A stretch of DNA of 48,952 nucleotides from NCBI RefSeq assembly GCF_000576595.1, contig NZ_AWSA01000037.1, positions 1 through 48,952 of the forward strand. The letters are read 5' to 3'. The stretch is from Intrasporangium oryzae NRRL B-24470 (GTDB lineage Bacteria > Actinomycetota > Actinomycetes > Actinomycetales > Dermatophilaceae). The stretch's first letter is position 1; each line of letters begins with the position of its first letter. Under the pieces are notes generated by a model. That model had not been told where the DNA came from. It worked only from the letters and a program-made list of their open reading frames with translations, and searched no databases. Positions 7,798-16,965 of the stretch are shown here, piece by piece. The position numbers and the translations under genes are program-made.

Positions 7798-8290
7798 GGT
7801 CGGTCTCCCATTCCCCGAGGAGCCCGGCCAGCTGGGTCCTGGCCCGGGCGAGGCGTGCCTTGACGGTTCCGACCGGGATGTCCTGCTCCTGGGCCACCTG
7901 CACGATGGGCAGGTCGACGATGTAGTAGAGGACCACCGTCTCCCGGATGGGTGCACTGAGCTGGGCCAGAGCCGCAACGATCGCAACATGGTCGGCCCTC
8001 GCATCGGGACCGACGTCGAACGCGACGTCCTGCCGCAGGCGTGGCACGATCCGACCGAAGATGCGAGCGCGGCGCCACCGGTTGCGCATGACGTTGACCG
8101 CCGTCGTGCGAAGCCACGCCTCCTTATTGGCGACCTCGAGAAACTCCCGGCGGTGGGTCATCGCCGCGATGAACGCCTCCTGCACGACCTCCTCCGCCTC
8201 GAGATGGTTGCCACAGATGGCGAGCAGCTGCGCGACGAGGACGGGATAGGAGGCGTCGTAGACAACCCGAATCGGGTCTTCGACTTCCAT
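7790..8290 (-). CDS. ECF (sigma-70 family group 4) sigma factor, copy 2
   Basis: A 166-residue ECF sigma factor paralogous to copy 1. Region 2 includes YPVLVAQLLAICGNHLEAEE, VVQEAFIAAMTHRREF and NKEAWLRTTAVNVMRNRWRR; region 4 includes LSAPIRETVVLYYIVDLP and IPVGTVKARLARARTQLAGL. I prefer the ATG at 8290 over the one at 8308: it has a GGAGGG site 8 bases upstream, aligns with the start of copy 1, and gives the same length. A promoter-like motif identical in boxes and spacing to that of copy 1 lies at 8332-8362. The two sigma-sensor pairs converge tail to tail around a 200-bp gap, suggesting an inverted duplication followed by divergence of the sensors. Confidence 0.93.
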   Translation of the reverse strand: MEVEDPIRVVYDASYPVLVAQLLAICGNHLEAEEVVQEAFIAAMTHRREFLEVANKEAWLRTTAVNVMRNRWRRARIFGRIVPRLRQDVAFDVGPDARADHVAIVAALAQLSAPIRETVVLYYIVDLPIVQVAQEQDIPVGTVKARLARARTQLAGLLGEWETDHV

Positions 8291-8331
8291 CGCGTCACCC
8301 TCCACCATCGCCCGTCACATGCTTCCACCTG

Positions 8332-8362
8332 AACGAAACCTGAGTGCAGCGTTTGGTTGCAT
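8332..8362 (-). promoter_or_regulatory. ECF-type autoregulatory promoter of the second sigma gene
   Basis: On the minus strand ATGCAACC (8362-8355), 17 bases, then TTCGTT (8337-8332). The match to the plus-strand site at 4831-4861 is exact in both boxes and in spacing. Transcription would begin about 35 bases before the ATG at 8290. Confidence 0.7.
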
Positions 8363-8393
8363 GCGACCGGGGGACGGGACGCTGCCCGCGCGT

Positions 8394-9632
8394 TCAGCCG
8401 AGGGGCGCGAGCCTCCGGAGCATGGTCACGTGGCTGGGTTCGAGCTCGTCGAGCGTCTGGACTCCGAGCAGTCGCATCGTGCGCTCGACCTGACCGGTCA
8501 GGATCTCGATGGCCCGGTCGACGCCGGCACGGCCGCCTGCCATGAGGCCGTAGAGGTAGGCCCGGCCGATGAGGGTGAAGTGCGCGCCGTGCGCGAGCGC
8601 GGCGACGATGTCCTGGCCCGACATGATCCCGGTGTCGAGGTGGACCTCGAGCTCGCTGCCGACCTCATGGACCACGGACGGCAGCAGGTGGAACGGCACC
8701 GGGGCGCGGTCGAGCTGGCGTCCACCGTGGTTGGACAGCACGATCGCGTCGACCCCGGCATCGGCGAGGCGGCGCGCGTCGGCCAGGCTCTGCACGCCCT
8801 TGACCGCGACCTTGCCCGGCCACTGGTCACGGATCCAGGCGAGGTCCTCGTAGGTGACCGTCGGGTCGAACATCGTGTCGAGCAGGTCGGCCACCGTCCC
8901 CGACCACGAGTCGAGGCTCGCGAACGCGAGCGGCTCGGTCGTCAGGAAGTTGAACCACCACGCGGGTCGCGGGATCGCGTTGGCCACGGTGCGTGGGGTG
9001 AGGGTGGGCGGGATGGTCATGCCGTTGCGGACGTCACGGAGCCGGGCGCCCGCCACGGGGACGTCGACGGTGACGAGCAGGGTGTCGTAGCCGGCCTTCG
9101 CGGCGCGGTCGACGAGCGCCATCGACCGGTCGCGGTCCTTCCACATGTAGAGCTGGAACCAGTTGCGGCCACCGTTGCCGACGGGGTTCGCCGCGGCCAC
9201 CTCCTCGATGCTCGTCGTGCCCATCGTCGAGAGCGAGAACGGGATGCCGGCAGCGCCCGCGGCCGTTGCGCCGGCGATCTCTCCCTCCGCCTGCATCATC
9301 CGGGTGAAGCCGGTGGGGGCGATCCCGAACGGCAGCGACACCCGGCTTCCGAGCACCTCGCGGGAGGTGTCGACGGTGGAGACGTCGCGCAGGATCGAGG
9401 GGTTGAACTGCACGTCGCCGAAGGCCTCCCGGGCCCTGGCCAGGGACACCTCCCCGTCGGCTCCGCCGTCCGTGTAGTCGAACGCCGCCCTCGGCGTGCG
9501 CCGCTTCGCGATGAGTCGGAGGTCCTCGATGGTGAGCGCGGCCGCGAGCCGGCGGTCCCGCGGCGAGAGGGTCGGCCTCTTGAAGACGAGCAGGGGCGCG
9601 AGGTCGTGGGGTTTGGGCAGCTGCCGCTTCAT
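8394..9632 (-). CDS. lldD: FMN-dependent L-lactate dehydrogenase
   Basis: A 412-residue member of the FMN-dependent alpha-hydroxy acid dehydrogenase family, a TIM barrel that oxidises L-lactate to pyruvate and passes electrons to quinone. Family motifs are present: [11 protein letters not shown] near the N-terminus, [18 protein letters not shown], and the catalytic/FMN segment [12 protein letters not shown] with the active-site histidine. The ATG at 9632 overlaps the kinase stop (ATGA). As the last gene of the rhamnose polycistron it disposes of the lactate made from L-lactaldehyde by the aldolase-dehydrogenase fusion, carrying the three-carbon half of rhamnose into central metabolism. Other alpha-hydroxy acid oxidases are possible, but the operon context supports lactate. 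Confidence 0.88.
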   Translation of the reverse strand: MKRQLPKPHDLAPLLVFKRPTLSPRDRRLAAALTIEDLRLIAKRRTPRAAFDYTDGGADGEVSLARAREAFGDVQFNPSILRDVSTVDTSREVLGSRVSLPFGIAPTGFTRMMQAEGEIAGATAAGAAGIPFSLSTMGTTSIEEVAAANPVGNGGRNWFQLYMWKDRDRSMALVDRAAKAGYDTLLVTVDVPVAGARLRDVRNGMTIPPTLTPRTVANAIPRPAWWFNFLTTEPLAFASLDSWSGTVADLLDTMFDPTVTYEDLAWIRDQWPGKVAVKGVQSLADARRLADAGVDAIVLSNHGGRQLDRAPVPFHLLPSVVHEVGSELEVHLDTGIMSGQDIVAALAHGAHFTLIGRAYLYGLMAGGRAGVDRAIEILTGQVERTMRLLGVQTLDELEPSHVTMLRRLAPLG

Positions 9633-11137
9633 GGGGTGGATCCATCCTTCGTGGAGGCGAGACGCGACTCGGCGGCGTCCCAGTCGAGACCGCTGCGGGG
9701 CTCGTGCCGGCGCAGGGAGTGCGTGCGGCGGACGAGCGCACGCATCGCGGCGAGGTCGGGGAGGTCGGCGTGCAGCGCCCTGGCCTGGACCAGGACGTTT
9801 CCCAGCGCGGCGGCCTCGGACGGGCCGGCCAACACGGGCAGGCCGCAGGCGTCGGCCGTCAGCTGGCAGAGCAGCTCGTTCTGCGAACCACCACCGACGA
9901 CGTGCACGACGTCCACAGTGAGGCCGGCAAGCTGACCAGCCGTTCGGACGGTGCGTCGATACGCGAGGGCGAGCGAGTCGAGGATGCTGCGGACGAGGGT
10001 CGCGCGATCGTCCGGGACCGGCTCCCCGGACCGCCGGGCCAGCTCGACGAGCCGCTCGGGCATCCGGTCGCCGGGGGTGCTCGGCCTCAGCAGCGACGGG
10101 TCGTTGATGTCGATGACCGTGCGCAGGGCGGGTGCATCCGCAGCCGCGGCGAGCAGCGTCCCCAGGTCGGCGCCGCTCCCCTGCTCGTGCCACGCCCGCA
10201 GGCACTCCGACAGCACCCACAGGCCCATCACGTTCCTGAGGAAGCGGATCGTGCCGTCGACACCGCCCTCGTTCGTGAAGTCCGCGGCCCTGGCCGCCTC
10301 GGTGAGGACCGGCCGCTCGAGCTCGAGGCCCACGAGAGACCACGTGCCCGAGGAGATGTAGGCGAAGGTCTGGTCCTGCGCCGCAGGAACTCCCACGACG
10401 GCCGAGGCGGTGTCGTGCGAGCCGACCGCGATCACCGGCACGTCCTGCGGCAGGTCGAGTCCGACCGCGACAGCGGGCGTGACCCACCCGACCCGCTCAC
10501 CGGGCTCGCGGAGGGGAGGCAGGATGGCCGACGGGATGCCCACCCTCTCGGCCAGCCCCGACGCCCACGTCCGAGACCTGACGTCGAAGAGGCCGGTCGT
10601 CGAGGCGTTGGTGCGCTCCGCGCCGATCTCGCCCGTCAGCCAGTATCCGAGCAGGTCCGGCAGCAGCAGCATCGTCTCCGCGGCCTCGAGCGCGGCCGAG
10701 CCCCGTGACGCGACGAGCTGGTAGATCGTGGTGAACGGTAGCTGCTGGAGGCCCGTGACGGCATACACCTCTTCCGCCGACACCTGCTCGAGCACCTGCC
10801 CGGCCACGCCGTCGGTGCGGCGGTCGCGGTGGCTGTGAGGGTTGCCGATCAGGCTGCCGTCACGGTCGAGCAGCCCGTAGTCGATGGCCCACGAGTCGAT
10901 CCCGATGCCGTGGACCGGGCCGGACCGCGCCATCGTGCGCAGTCCGGCCAGCACCTCGCGGTGAAGGCCCACGACGTCCCAGTAGAGCGACTCGCCGATC
11001 GGCACACCCGCGTTGGGGAACCGGTGGACCTCGGTGAGGTCGAGTCGATCCGCGCCGGTGCCGACGGAGACGACCGCCTCCATGACCCGGCCGCTCGTGG
11101 CGCCGAGGTCGACGGCAGCGAGACGCAGCGGGCTCAT
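9629..11137 (-). CDS. rhaB: rhamnulokinase
   Basis: A 502-residue FGGY-family sugar kinase that phosphorylates L-rhamnulose to L-rhamnulose 1-phosphate with ATP. Visible motifs: the N-terminal phosphate-binding segment [13 protein letters not shown], the substrate-binding [13 protein letters not shown], the second ATPase segment [13 protein letters not shown], and the C-terminal adenosine segment [19 protein letters not shown]. The ATG at 11137 overlaps the stop of the upstream aldolase gene (ATGA), and its own stop overlaps lldD in the same way. The reading frame runs up to 11338, but that part lies inside the aldolase gene and is not used. Confidence 0.92.
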   Translation of the reverse strand: MSPLRLAAVDLGATSGRVMEAVVSVGTGADRLDLTEVHRFPNAGVPIGESLYWDVVGLHREVLAGLRTMARSGPVHGIGIDSWAIDYGLLDRDGSLIGNPHSHRDRRTDGVAGQVLEQVSAEEVYAVTGLQQLPFTTIYQLVASRGSAALEAAETMLLLPDLLGYWLTGEIGAERTNASTTGLFDVRSRTWASGLAERVGIPSAILPPLREPGERVGWVTPAVAVGLDLPQDVPVIAVGSHDTASAVVGVPAAQDQTFAYISSGTWSLVGLELERPVLTEAARAADFTNEGGVDGTIRFLRNVMGLWVLSECLRAWHEQGSGADLGTLLAAAADAPALRTVIDINDPSLLRPSTPGDRMPERLVELARRSGEPVPDDRATLVRSILDSLALAYRRTVRTAGQLAGLTVDVVHVVGGGSQNELLCQLTADACGLPVLAGPSEAAALGNVLVQARALHADLPDLAAMRALVRRTHSLRRHEPRSGLDWDAAESRLASTKDGSTP

Positions 11138-13209
11138 CGCAGGAAGGCTGCGGCCACGCCTGCGTCGACCGGGATGTGCAAGCCCGTGGTGTGGGTCATG
11201 TCGGGGCCGCAGAGGGCGAAGACGGCGTTGGCGCAGTGCTCGGGCAGCACCTCGCGCTTGAGGAGGGTGCGCTGCGCGTAGAACTCGCCGAGCTTGTCCT
11301 CCTCGACGCCGTAGACCGCGGCCCGGTTGGCACCCCACCCGCTGGCGAAGATGCCCGACCCGCGCACGACTCCGTCGGGGTTGACCCCGTTGACCTTGAT
11401 CCCGTGCTCCCCCAGCTCGGCGGCGAGCAGCCGCACCTGGTGGGCCTGGTCGGCCTTCACGGCCGAGTAGGCGATGTTGTTGGGTCCGGCGAACACCGAG
11501 TTCTTCGACGAGATGTAGACGATGTCGCCGCCGAGGCCCTGCTCGATGAGCACCCGTGCGGCCGTGCGTGAGACGAGGAACGAGCCCTTCGCCATGACGT
11601 CGTGCTGGAGGTCCCAGTCGGCGACCGTGGTGTCGAGCAGGGACTTCGACAGGGACAGGCCGGCGTTGTTGACAACGAGGTCGAGGCCACCGAAGGCCAG
11701 CACCACGGCATCAACCATCGCCTGGACCTGGTCCTCGTCCGAGACGTCGGCCCGGACGCCGACCGCGACGTCGCTGGTGCCGATCTCGGCAGCCGCGGCC
11801 TGCGCCCTGTCGAGGTCGAGGTCGGCGACGACGACGCACGCGCCCTCGGCCGCGAGCCGCGTCGCGATGGCCTTGCCGATGCCACTCGCCGCCCCGGTGA
11901 CGAGCGCGATGCGGGTCGCGAGGGGCTTGGGCTTGGGCATCCGTTGGAGCTTGGCCTCCTCGAGCGCCCAGTACTCGATCCGGAACTTCTCGGCCTCGTC
12001 GATGGGCGCGTACGTGGACAGGCCCTCGGCGCCACGCATCACGTTGATCGCGTTGACGTAGAACTCCCCGGCCACGCGTGCGGTCTGCTTGTCCTTGCCG
12101 TAGCTGAACATGCCGACACCCGGGACGAGGACGATGAGGGGGTCGGCCCCGCGGATCGCCGGGGAGTCCGGAGTCGCGTGCCGGTCGTAGTACGCCCGGT
12201 AGTCCTCGCGGTAGGCCACGGCGAGCTCCTCCAACCGCGCCACCGACTCCTCGACGGTCGCCATCCCGGGCAGGTCGAGGACGAGCGGCTTGACCTTGGT
12301 GCGGAGGAAGTGGTCGGGACAGGAGGTCCCGAGCGCGGCCAGGCGCGGGTGCTCGGCCGCCGCGAGGAAGTCGAGGACGACGTCCGAGTCGGTGAAGTGC
12401 CCGACCATGGGCCGGTCGTGCGACGCGATGCCGCGGATCGTCGGGGCGAGCGCCGCGGCCTTCGCTCGGCGCTCGGACTGCGGCAGGGCGGCATACCCCT
12501 CGAGGGTCGGCCCGAAGGGCTCGGGCCTGCTGCGCTCGGCGATGTACGCGGCCGCCGTGTCGATGATCCACAGCGAGCTGGCCTCCGCCTCATCGCTGGT
12601 GTCGCCCCAGGCTGTGATGCCGTGACCGCCGAGGATGCAGCCCACGGCCTGCGGGTTGGCCTCCTTGATCGCGGCGATGTCGAGGCCGAGCTGGAAGCCG
12701 GGACGGCGCCAGGGCACCCAGGCGACCTTGTCGCCGAAGATCTTCGCGGTGAGCGCCTCACCGTCGGCCGCGGTCGCGATGGCGATGCCGCTGTCGGGGT
12801 GGAGGTGGTCGACGTGTGCGGCGTCAACGAGTCCGTGCATCGCGGTGTCGATCGACGGCGCCGCGCCGCCCCTTCCGTGCAGGCAGTAGTCGAAGGCCGC
12901 GACCATCTCGTCCTCGCGCTCGACGCCCGGGTAGACGTCGACAAGGGCCCGCATGCGGTCGAGGCGCAGCACGGCCAGGCCGCTCTCCGTGAGGGTGCCG
13001 AGGTCTCCCCCGGACCCCTTCACCCACACCAGCTCGACCGGCTTCCCCGTGACCGGGTCGGTGACGGTTCCCTTGGCGGAGGTGTTGCCCCCGGCGTAGT
13101 TCGTGTTCTTCGGGTCCGCACCCAGCCGGTTGGAGCGGGCGACCAGCTCGGCCGCGGTGCTCGGCCGGACGGTGGGGGTCGTGCCGTTCAGGTCGTTCGT
13201 GTCGCTCAT
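11134..13209 (-). CDS. rhaEW: bifunctional rhamnulose-1-phosphate aldolase / lactaldehyde dehydrogenase
   Basis: A 691-residue fusion. The N-terminal part (about 15-410) is a class II aldolase domain that cleaves L-rhamnulose 1-phosphate to DHAP and L-lactaldehyde; DHLHPDSGIAIATA and GGHGITAWGDT carry metal-ligand histidines. The C-terminal part (about 430-691) is a short-chain dehydrogenase with the NAD motif VTGAASGIGKAIA, NNAGLS and the catalytic Y-x3-K in NIAYSAVKADQ; it oxidises L-lactaldehyde to L-lactate. This fused enzyme is known from actinobacterial, proteobacterial and Bacillus rhamnose pathways. The ATG at 13209 is 3 bases after the isomerase stop. Its lactate product explains the lldD gene at the operon end. 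Confidence 0.93.
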   Translation of the reverse strand: MSDTNDLNGTTPTVRPSTAAELVARSNRLGADPKNTNYAGGNTSAKGTVTDPVTGKPVELVWVKGSGGDLGTLTESGLAVLRLDRMRALVDVYPGVEREDEMVAAFDYCLHGRGGAAPSIDTAMHGLVDAAHVDHLHPDSGIAIATAADGEALTAKIFGDKVAWVPWRRPGFQLGLDIAAIKEANPQAVGCILGGHGITAWGDTSDEAEASSLWIIDTAAAYIAERSRPEPFGPTLEGYAALPQSERRAKAAALAPTIRGIASHDRPMVGHFTDSDVVLDFLAAAEHPRLAALGTSCPDHFLRTKVKPLVLDLPGMATVEESVARLEELAVAYREDYRAYYDRHATPDSPAIRGADPLIVLVPGVGMFSYGKDKQTARVAGEFYVNAINVMRGAEGLSTYAPIDEAEKFRIEYWALEEAKLQRMPKPKPLATRIALVTGAASGIGKAIATRLAAEGACVVVADLDLDRAQAAAAEIGTSDVAVGVRADVSDEDQVQAMVDAVVLAFGGLDLVVNNAGLSLSKSLLDTTVADWDLQHDVMAKGSFLVSRTAARVLIEQGLGGDIVYISSKNSVFAGPNNIAYSAVKADQAHQVRLLAAELGEHGIKVNGVNPDGVVRGSGIFASGWGANRAAVYGVEEDKLGEFYAQRTLLKREVLPEHCANAVFALCGPDMTHTTGLHIPVDAGVAAAFLR

Positions 13210-13212
13210 CGG

Positions 13213-14376
13213 TCAGTTCCATCCTGCCTGCGTGCCGCCGATGCGGTCCGCCTCGATCTGTTGCTGGTAGCCGCTCTCGAGGTAGGCGCGCATCGGGTTC
13301 GCGGGCAGCCCCCTCTCCTCTCGCCACGCGGCGAGGTCGGCCCGGACGTCGGTGTAGAAGGCGTCCATGAGGATCTCGTTGGCGAGGAGCACGTCACCCG
13401 ACTCCTGTGCCTCCGCAAGGGCACTCGAGTCGACGAGCAGGGCCCGCGCCGTCATCTCCTGGACGTTGAGGACCGAGCGGATCTGGCCCGGGATCTTCGC
13501 CTCGATGTTGTGGCACTGGTCGAGCATGAAGGCGACCTGGCTGTCCGGTCCGTACCCGCCGCCGCGGATGACCTCGAAGAGGATCCGGAACAGCTGGAAG
13601 GGGTCGGCCGCCCCGACGATGAGGTCGTCGTCGGCATAGAACCGGCTGTTGAAGTCGAACGAGCCGAGCTTCCCGAGGCGGAGGAGCTGGGCGACGATGA
13701 ACTCGATGTTCGTGCCGGGCGCGTGGTGACCCGTGTCGAGGCAGACGAAGGCCCGCTCGCCGAGGGCCGCGACGTGGGCGTAGGACGTACCCCAGTCCGG
13801 GACGTCGGTGTGGTAGAACGCCGGCTCGAAGAACTTGTACTCGAGGACGAGTCGCTGGTCGTCGGCGAGGCGGTCGTAGATCGTGCGCAGGCTCTCGGCG
13901 AGGCGGTCCTGGCGGCCCCGGAGGTCGCCCTGCCCGGGGTAGTTCGTCCCCTCGGCGAGCCAGATCTTGAGGTCGCGGGACCCCGTCGCGTGCATGACGT
14001 CGATGCACTCGAAGTGGTGGTCGATCGCCTTCTGCCGGATCTTCGCGTCGGTGTGCGTGAGCGCACCGAGCCGGTAGTCGTCGTCCTGGAAGGTGTTCGA
14101 GTTGATCGTGCCGAGCGCGACGCCGAGGTCCTCCGCGTAGCGCCGCAGCGCCGCGAAGTCGTCGACGAGGTCCCACGGGATGTGGAGGGACACGAGCGGC
14201 GCGAGCCCGGTGAACCGGTGGACCGTCGCGGCATCCGCCAGCTTCTCCTCGACGGTGCGTGGCGTACCGGCGGTGCCGAACACGTTGAACCGGGTCCCGG
14301 AGTTGCCGTAGGCCCAGGACGGGACCTCGATGGCCTGGCCCTCGAGGAGGGTGGCGATCTCGCTGAATGTCGTCAT
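13213..14376 (-). CDS. rhaI: L-rhamnose isomerase (Pseudomonas stutzeri type)
   Basis: A 387-residue TIM-barrel sugar isomerase converting L-rhamnose to L-rhamnulose. It belongs to the xylose-isomerase-like RhaI group rather than the E. coli RhaA group. Visible are WAYGNSGTRFNVFG near the N-terminus, LEYKFFEPAFYHTDVPDWGT, the metal-binding region FVCLDTGHHAPGTN and DFNSRFYADDDLIVGA, all conserved in that group. The ATG at 14376 overlaps the mutarotase stop by ATGA. A ribosome-binding-like GAAGTGATG run precedes it. Confidence 0.93.
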   Translation of the reverse strand: MTTFSEIATLLEGQAIEVPSWAYGNSGTRFNVFGTAGTPRTVEEKLADAATVHRFTGLAPLVSLHIPWDLVDDFAALRRYAEDLGVALGTINSNTFQDDDYRLGALTHTDAKIRQKAIDHHFECIDVMHATGSRDLKIWLAEGTNYPGQGDLRGRQDRLAESLRTIYDRLADDQRLVLEYKFFEPAFYHTDVPDWGTSYAHVAALGERAFVCLDTGHHAPGTNIEFIVAQLLRLGKLGSFDFNSRFYADDDLIVGAADPFQLFRILFEVIRGGGYGPDSQVAFMLDQCHNIEAKIPGQIRSVLNVQEMTARALLVDSSALAEAQESGDVLLANEILMDAFYTDVRADLAAWREERGLPANPMRAYLESGYQQQIEADRIGGTQAGWN

Positions 14377-14753
14377 CTCTCATCACTTCTCGGCTGCGTC
14401 GGTGCGTCAGTGGGTGCGGTCGTGCGGTCGAGCTGGTCCTCCAGGTGGAAGACCTCCTCGAGGACCAGGAAGGCCTGGTCGGGCGGCAGTCCGTCGAGCT
14501 CCTCGAAGAGCTCGGCCATCTCCGACTGCCAGCGGCGGTTCACGTCGGTGCGGGCCATTCCCTCGACTGCGTCCTCGAGCGACGGGGTCTCGACGTAGCC
14601 GATGAGCAGTCCGTCGGGACGCAGGAAGAGGGAGTAGTTGTGCCAGCCGTTCTCGGCGAGCGCCCGGAGCATCTCGGGCCACACCGCCGTATGCCGGGTG
14701 CGGTACTCGTCGATCCGGTCGGGCCGGACCTGTAGCTGGAAGCAGACGCGCAT
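14373..14753 (-). CDS. rhaM: L-rhamnose mutarotase
   Basis: A 126-residue protein of the RhaM (RhaU, YiiL) family, which interconverts the alpha and beta anomers of L-rhamnose before isomerisation. Conserved residues are seen in YRTRHTAVWPEMLRAL (the catalytic histidine region) and NYSLFL. It is slightly longer than the usual 104 residues because of a Thr/Pro-rich C-terminal tail. Three start codons lie in a row (GTG 14759, ATG 14756, ATG 14753); the GGAG immediately before them fits the last one best. It heads the catabolic half of the operon, downstream of the transporter genes. Confidence 0.88.
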   Translation of the reverse strand: MRVCFQLQVRPDRIDEYRTRHTAVWPEMLRALAENGWHNYSLFLRPDGLLIGYVETPSLEDAVEGMARTDVNRRWQSEMAELFEELDGLPPDQAFLVLEEVFHLEDQLDRTTAPTDAPTQPRSDER

Positions 14754-14830
14754 CATCACTCCGGGACGGTTGGGCAGTGCGGGGGTCGGGGCGGGACGAC
14801 CCCACGGGACGTCCAGGTGACGCGGGGGTC

Positions 14831-14861
14831 GCCCGGCCGGCGGGCGTGTCGCCGGCCGGGC
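14831..14861 (-). terminator. strong hairpin after the binding-protein gene
   Basis: A perfect 12-bp stem GCCCGGCCGGCG/CGCCGGCCGGGC with a 7-base loop starts 8 bases after the stop of the sugar-binding protein gene and before the mutarotase gene. It has no T-run. It probably attenuates read-through and stabilises the upstream message, favouring the binding protein over the enzymes, a common arrangement in ABC sugar operons. Confidence 0.65.
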
Positions 14862-14869
14862 GCTGCCGC

Positions 14870-15913
14870 TCAGAACTTGAACTGGTCGATGTTGCCGGCG
14901 TTGAACGCGAACGGGTCACCGAGCAGCACGGTCTGGTTGGCGCCGACCTTGAAGCTCCCGAGGGATCCCGCGGTGAACGTGTCCCCCTCCTTGCCCGTGA
15001 TCGTGCCCTTGACGAGGGCGTCCGCGGCATACGCGGCGAGGGCGCCGAGGTCGGCCGGGTTCCAGAGGTAGAACTCCTTGACCGTGCCGTTCTTGACGTA
15101 CTCGCGCATCTGGTTGGGCGTGCCGAGGCCGGTCAGGGCGACCTTGCCCTTCTTGTCCGAGGTCGACAGGTAGCGGCCGGCGGCGGCGATGCCAACGGTC
15201 GTCGGCGAGATGATGCCCTTGAGGTTGGGGTGGGTCTGCAGGAGCGCCGCCGTCTTGTCGAAGGACGTCTGGTCGTCGTCGTTGCCGTAGACGACGTCGA
15301 CGAGCTTGACGTTGGGGTGGTTGGCCGCGAGGTCCTTCTTCATCAGGTCGATCCACGCGTTCTGGTTCGTCGCGTTGGCGCTCGCAGACAGGATGGCGAT
15401 CTCACCCGAGTCGCCGATCTGCTTGGTGATGCCGTCGACCTCCACCTTGGCGAGGCCCTCGGGCGAGGCCTGGTTGATGAACAGGTCGCGGTACTGCGGG
15501 TCGGTGTCCGAGTCGAACGTGACGACCTTGGTGCCGCCCTTGCGCGCCTGGTTGAGGGCGTCGCCGATGGCCTTGGGGTCGTTGGCGGAGACGACGAGGG
15601 CGCTCACGTGCTGCTGGGCGGCCGTGTTGATGTACTGCACCTGGCCGTCCGGGCTGGCCTGCTGGGGGCCGACCTCGGAGTAGGTCCCCCCGAGCGACTC
15701 GACGGCCTTCTTGCCACCGGCGTCGCTCGTGTCGAAGTAGGGGTTGCCGAGGTTCTTCGGGATGAAGACGACGCTGAGCTTGGCAGCGGCGCCGCCCGAG
15801 CCCGAGCCCGAGGGCGTGGCGCCCGTGGCGGCCTTGGTGCAGCCGGTCAGGGCGAGGCTGACGGAGAGTGCGGCAACACCGAGGACGGCGGAGCGGCGCG
15901 AGATGGGGGTCAT
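14870..15913 (-). CDS. rhaS: L-rhamnose ABC transporter substrate-binding lipoprotein
   Basis: A 347-residue periplasmic-binding-protein-like (type 1, ribose-binding group) lipoprotein. The N-terminus has a basic region, a hydrophobic core and the lipobox LTGC with the lipidated cysteine at about residue 25. A flexible Gly/Ser linker follows, then the mature fold: SVVFIPKNLGNPYFDTSDAG, SALVVSANDPKAIGDAL and VTFDSDTDPQYR. It delivers sugar to the two permeases encoded upstream. An AAAGGA site precedes the ATG at 15913. Rhamnose specificity is inferred from the operon. The strong hairpin right after the stop suggests higher expression than the downstream enzymes. Confidence 0.9.
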   Translation of the reverse strand: MTPISRRSAVLGVAALSVSLALTGCTKAATGATPSGSGSGGAAAKLSVVFIPKNLGNPYFDTSDAGGKKAVESLGGTYSEVGPQQASPDGQVQYINTAAQQHVSALVVSANDPKAIGDALNQARKGGTKVVTFDSDTDPQYRDLFINQASPEGLAKVEVDGITKQIGDSGEIAILSASANATNQNAWIDLMKKDLAANHPNVKLVDVVYGNDDDQTSFDKTAALLQTHPNLKGIISPTTVGIAAAGRYLSTSDKKGKVALTGLGTPNQMREYVKNGTVKEFYLWNPADLGALAAYAADALVKGTITGKEGDTFTAGSLGSFKVGANQTVLLGDPFAFNAGNIDQFKF

Positions 15914-15924
15914 CCGGGTTCCTT

Positions 15925-16965
15925 TCAGAGGGTTCCGACGCCGGCGGGCGTCTTGGTGGGGCGTGCGCCCCGGTTACGCCTGGCTGCGACGTCGGAGACC
16001 CACGCCAGGACAGTTGTGGAGATCACGGACAGCACGAGGAGCAGGCCGATGATGATGTTGATGACGTTGACCGTGATGCCCTGCAGGCGCAGGGCGCTCG
16101 AGATGATGCCGATGAGCAGCACCCCGGCGACGACGCCGGCGAGCTTGCCGCGCCCCCCGAAGATGGACACGCCGCCGAGGAGCACGGCCGCGATGACCTG
16201 GAGCTCGAGACCTGCGGCGTTGTCGCCTCGGGCGCTGCCGAAGCGCAGCGTGTAGAAGACGCCGGCGAGCGCCGACACGGCCCCCGAGAGGACGAAGAGG
16301 ACGAACTTCGTCCGTTCGACCTTGACGCCGCTGAAGTGCGCGGCCTCGCTCCCGAGCCCGATGTCGTAGACCCCGCGACCGAAGGGCGAGAAGTGCAGGG
16401 CCAGCGTGAACACGACGGCGAGCAGGAGGAAGACCCACATGAACGCCGGTATGCCGGTCCCGCCGATGGTCTCGGACGCGCGCTGGGTCCAGTCCGACGG
16501 GAAGTCGGTCACTGCCTTGGTGCCGAGGATCCCGATCGCGAGGCCGCGGTAGAGGGCGAGGGTGCCGATCGTCACGGCGAGCGACGGCAGGCCGACCCGC
16601 GCGACGAGGTACCCGTTGAGGGCACCGCACAGGGCACCGACGACGAGGGCGATCAGGGCCGCGACGGGGATGGAGAAGCCGCGCTCGTGGAGCACCCCGA
16701 GGAGCACGCTGCTCAGGCCGACGACGCTCGCGACCGACAGGTCGATCTCGCCGGTGATGATGACGAGCGTCATGGGCAGGGCGATGAGCAGGATCGGGGT
16801 CACGTCGAGGAGCAGGTAGGTCAGGGTCAGCTGGTCGCCGAAGTACGGGACGTTGCTGTAGGCCCACAGCGAGACCGCGATGACGAGGGCGACGACCGCC
16901 GCCTCACGGGTGAGCAGGAGGCGCCTCCACAGCGGGTGGGCGTAGGCGGCATACGTGCGGGTCAT
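15925..16965 (-). CDS. rhaQ: L-rhamnose ABC transporter permease
   Basis: A 346-residue ribose/xylose/arabinose-type permease with about ten hydrophobic helices. The family EAA-like loop ITGEIDLSVASVVGLSS and the later LLGGVSIFGGRGKLAG are clear. The ATG at 16965 overlaps the stop of the other permease (ATGA). It forms a heterodimeric channel with that protein. The rare ATA isoleucine codon at GTGIPAF (16449-16455) coincides with a GTATGCC motif on the opposite strand. Assigning the Q rather than the P name is by order only. Confidence 0.88.
   Translation of the reverse strand: MTRTYAAYAHPLWRRLLLTREAAVVALVIAVSLWAYSNVPYFGDQLTLTYLLLDVTPILLIALPMTLVIITGEIDLSVASVVGLSSVLLGVLHERGFSIPVAALIALVVGALCGALNGYLVARVGLPSLAVTIGTLALYRGLAIGILGTKAVTDFPSDWTQRASETIGGTGIPAFMWVFLLLAVVFTLALHFSPFGRGVYDIGLGSEAAHFSGVKVERTKFVLFVLSGAVSALAGVFYTLRFGSARGDNAAGLELQVIAAVLLGGVSIFGGRGKLAGVVAGVLLIGIISSALRLQGITVNVINIIIGLLLVLSVISTTVLAWVSDVAARRNRGARPTKTPAGVGTL

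Noticed and set aside
11602-14598. A 998-codon open frame on the plus strand opposite the rhamnose enzymes
   Set aside because: It is antisense to rhaEW, rhaI and rhaM, whose products are unmistakable. Long antisense frames are expected at this G+C content, and the translated product is low-complexity Arg/Val/Asp/Glu/Gly with no domain.
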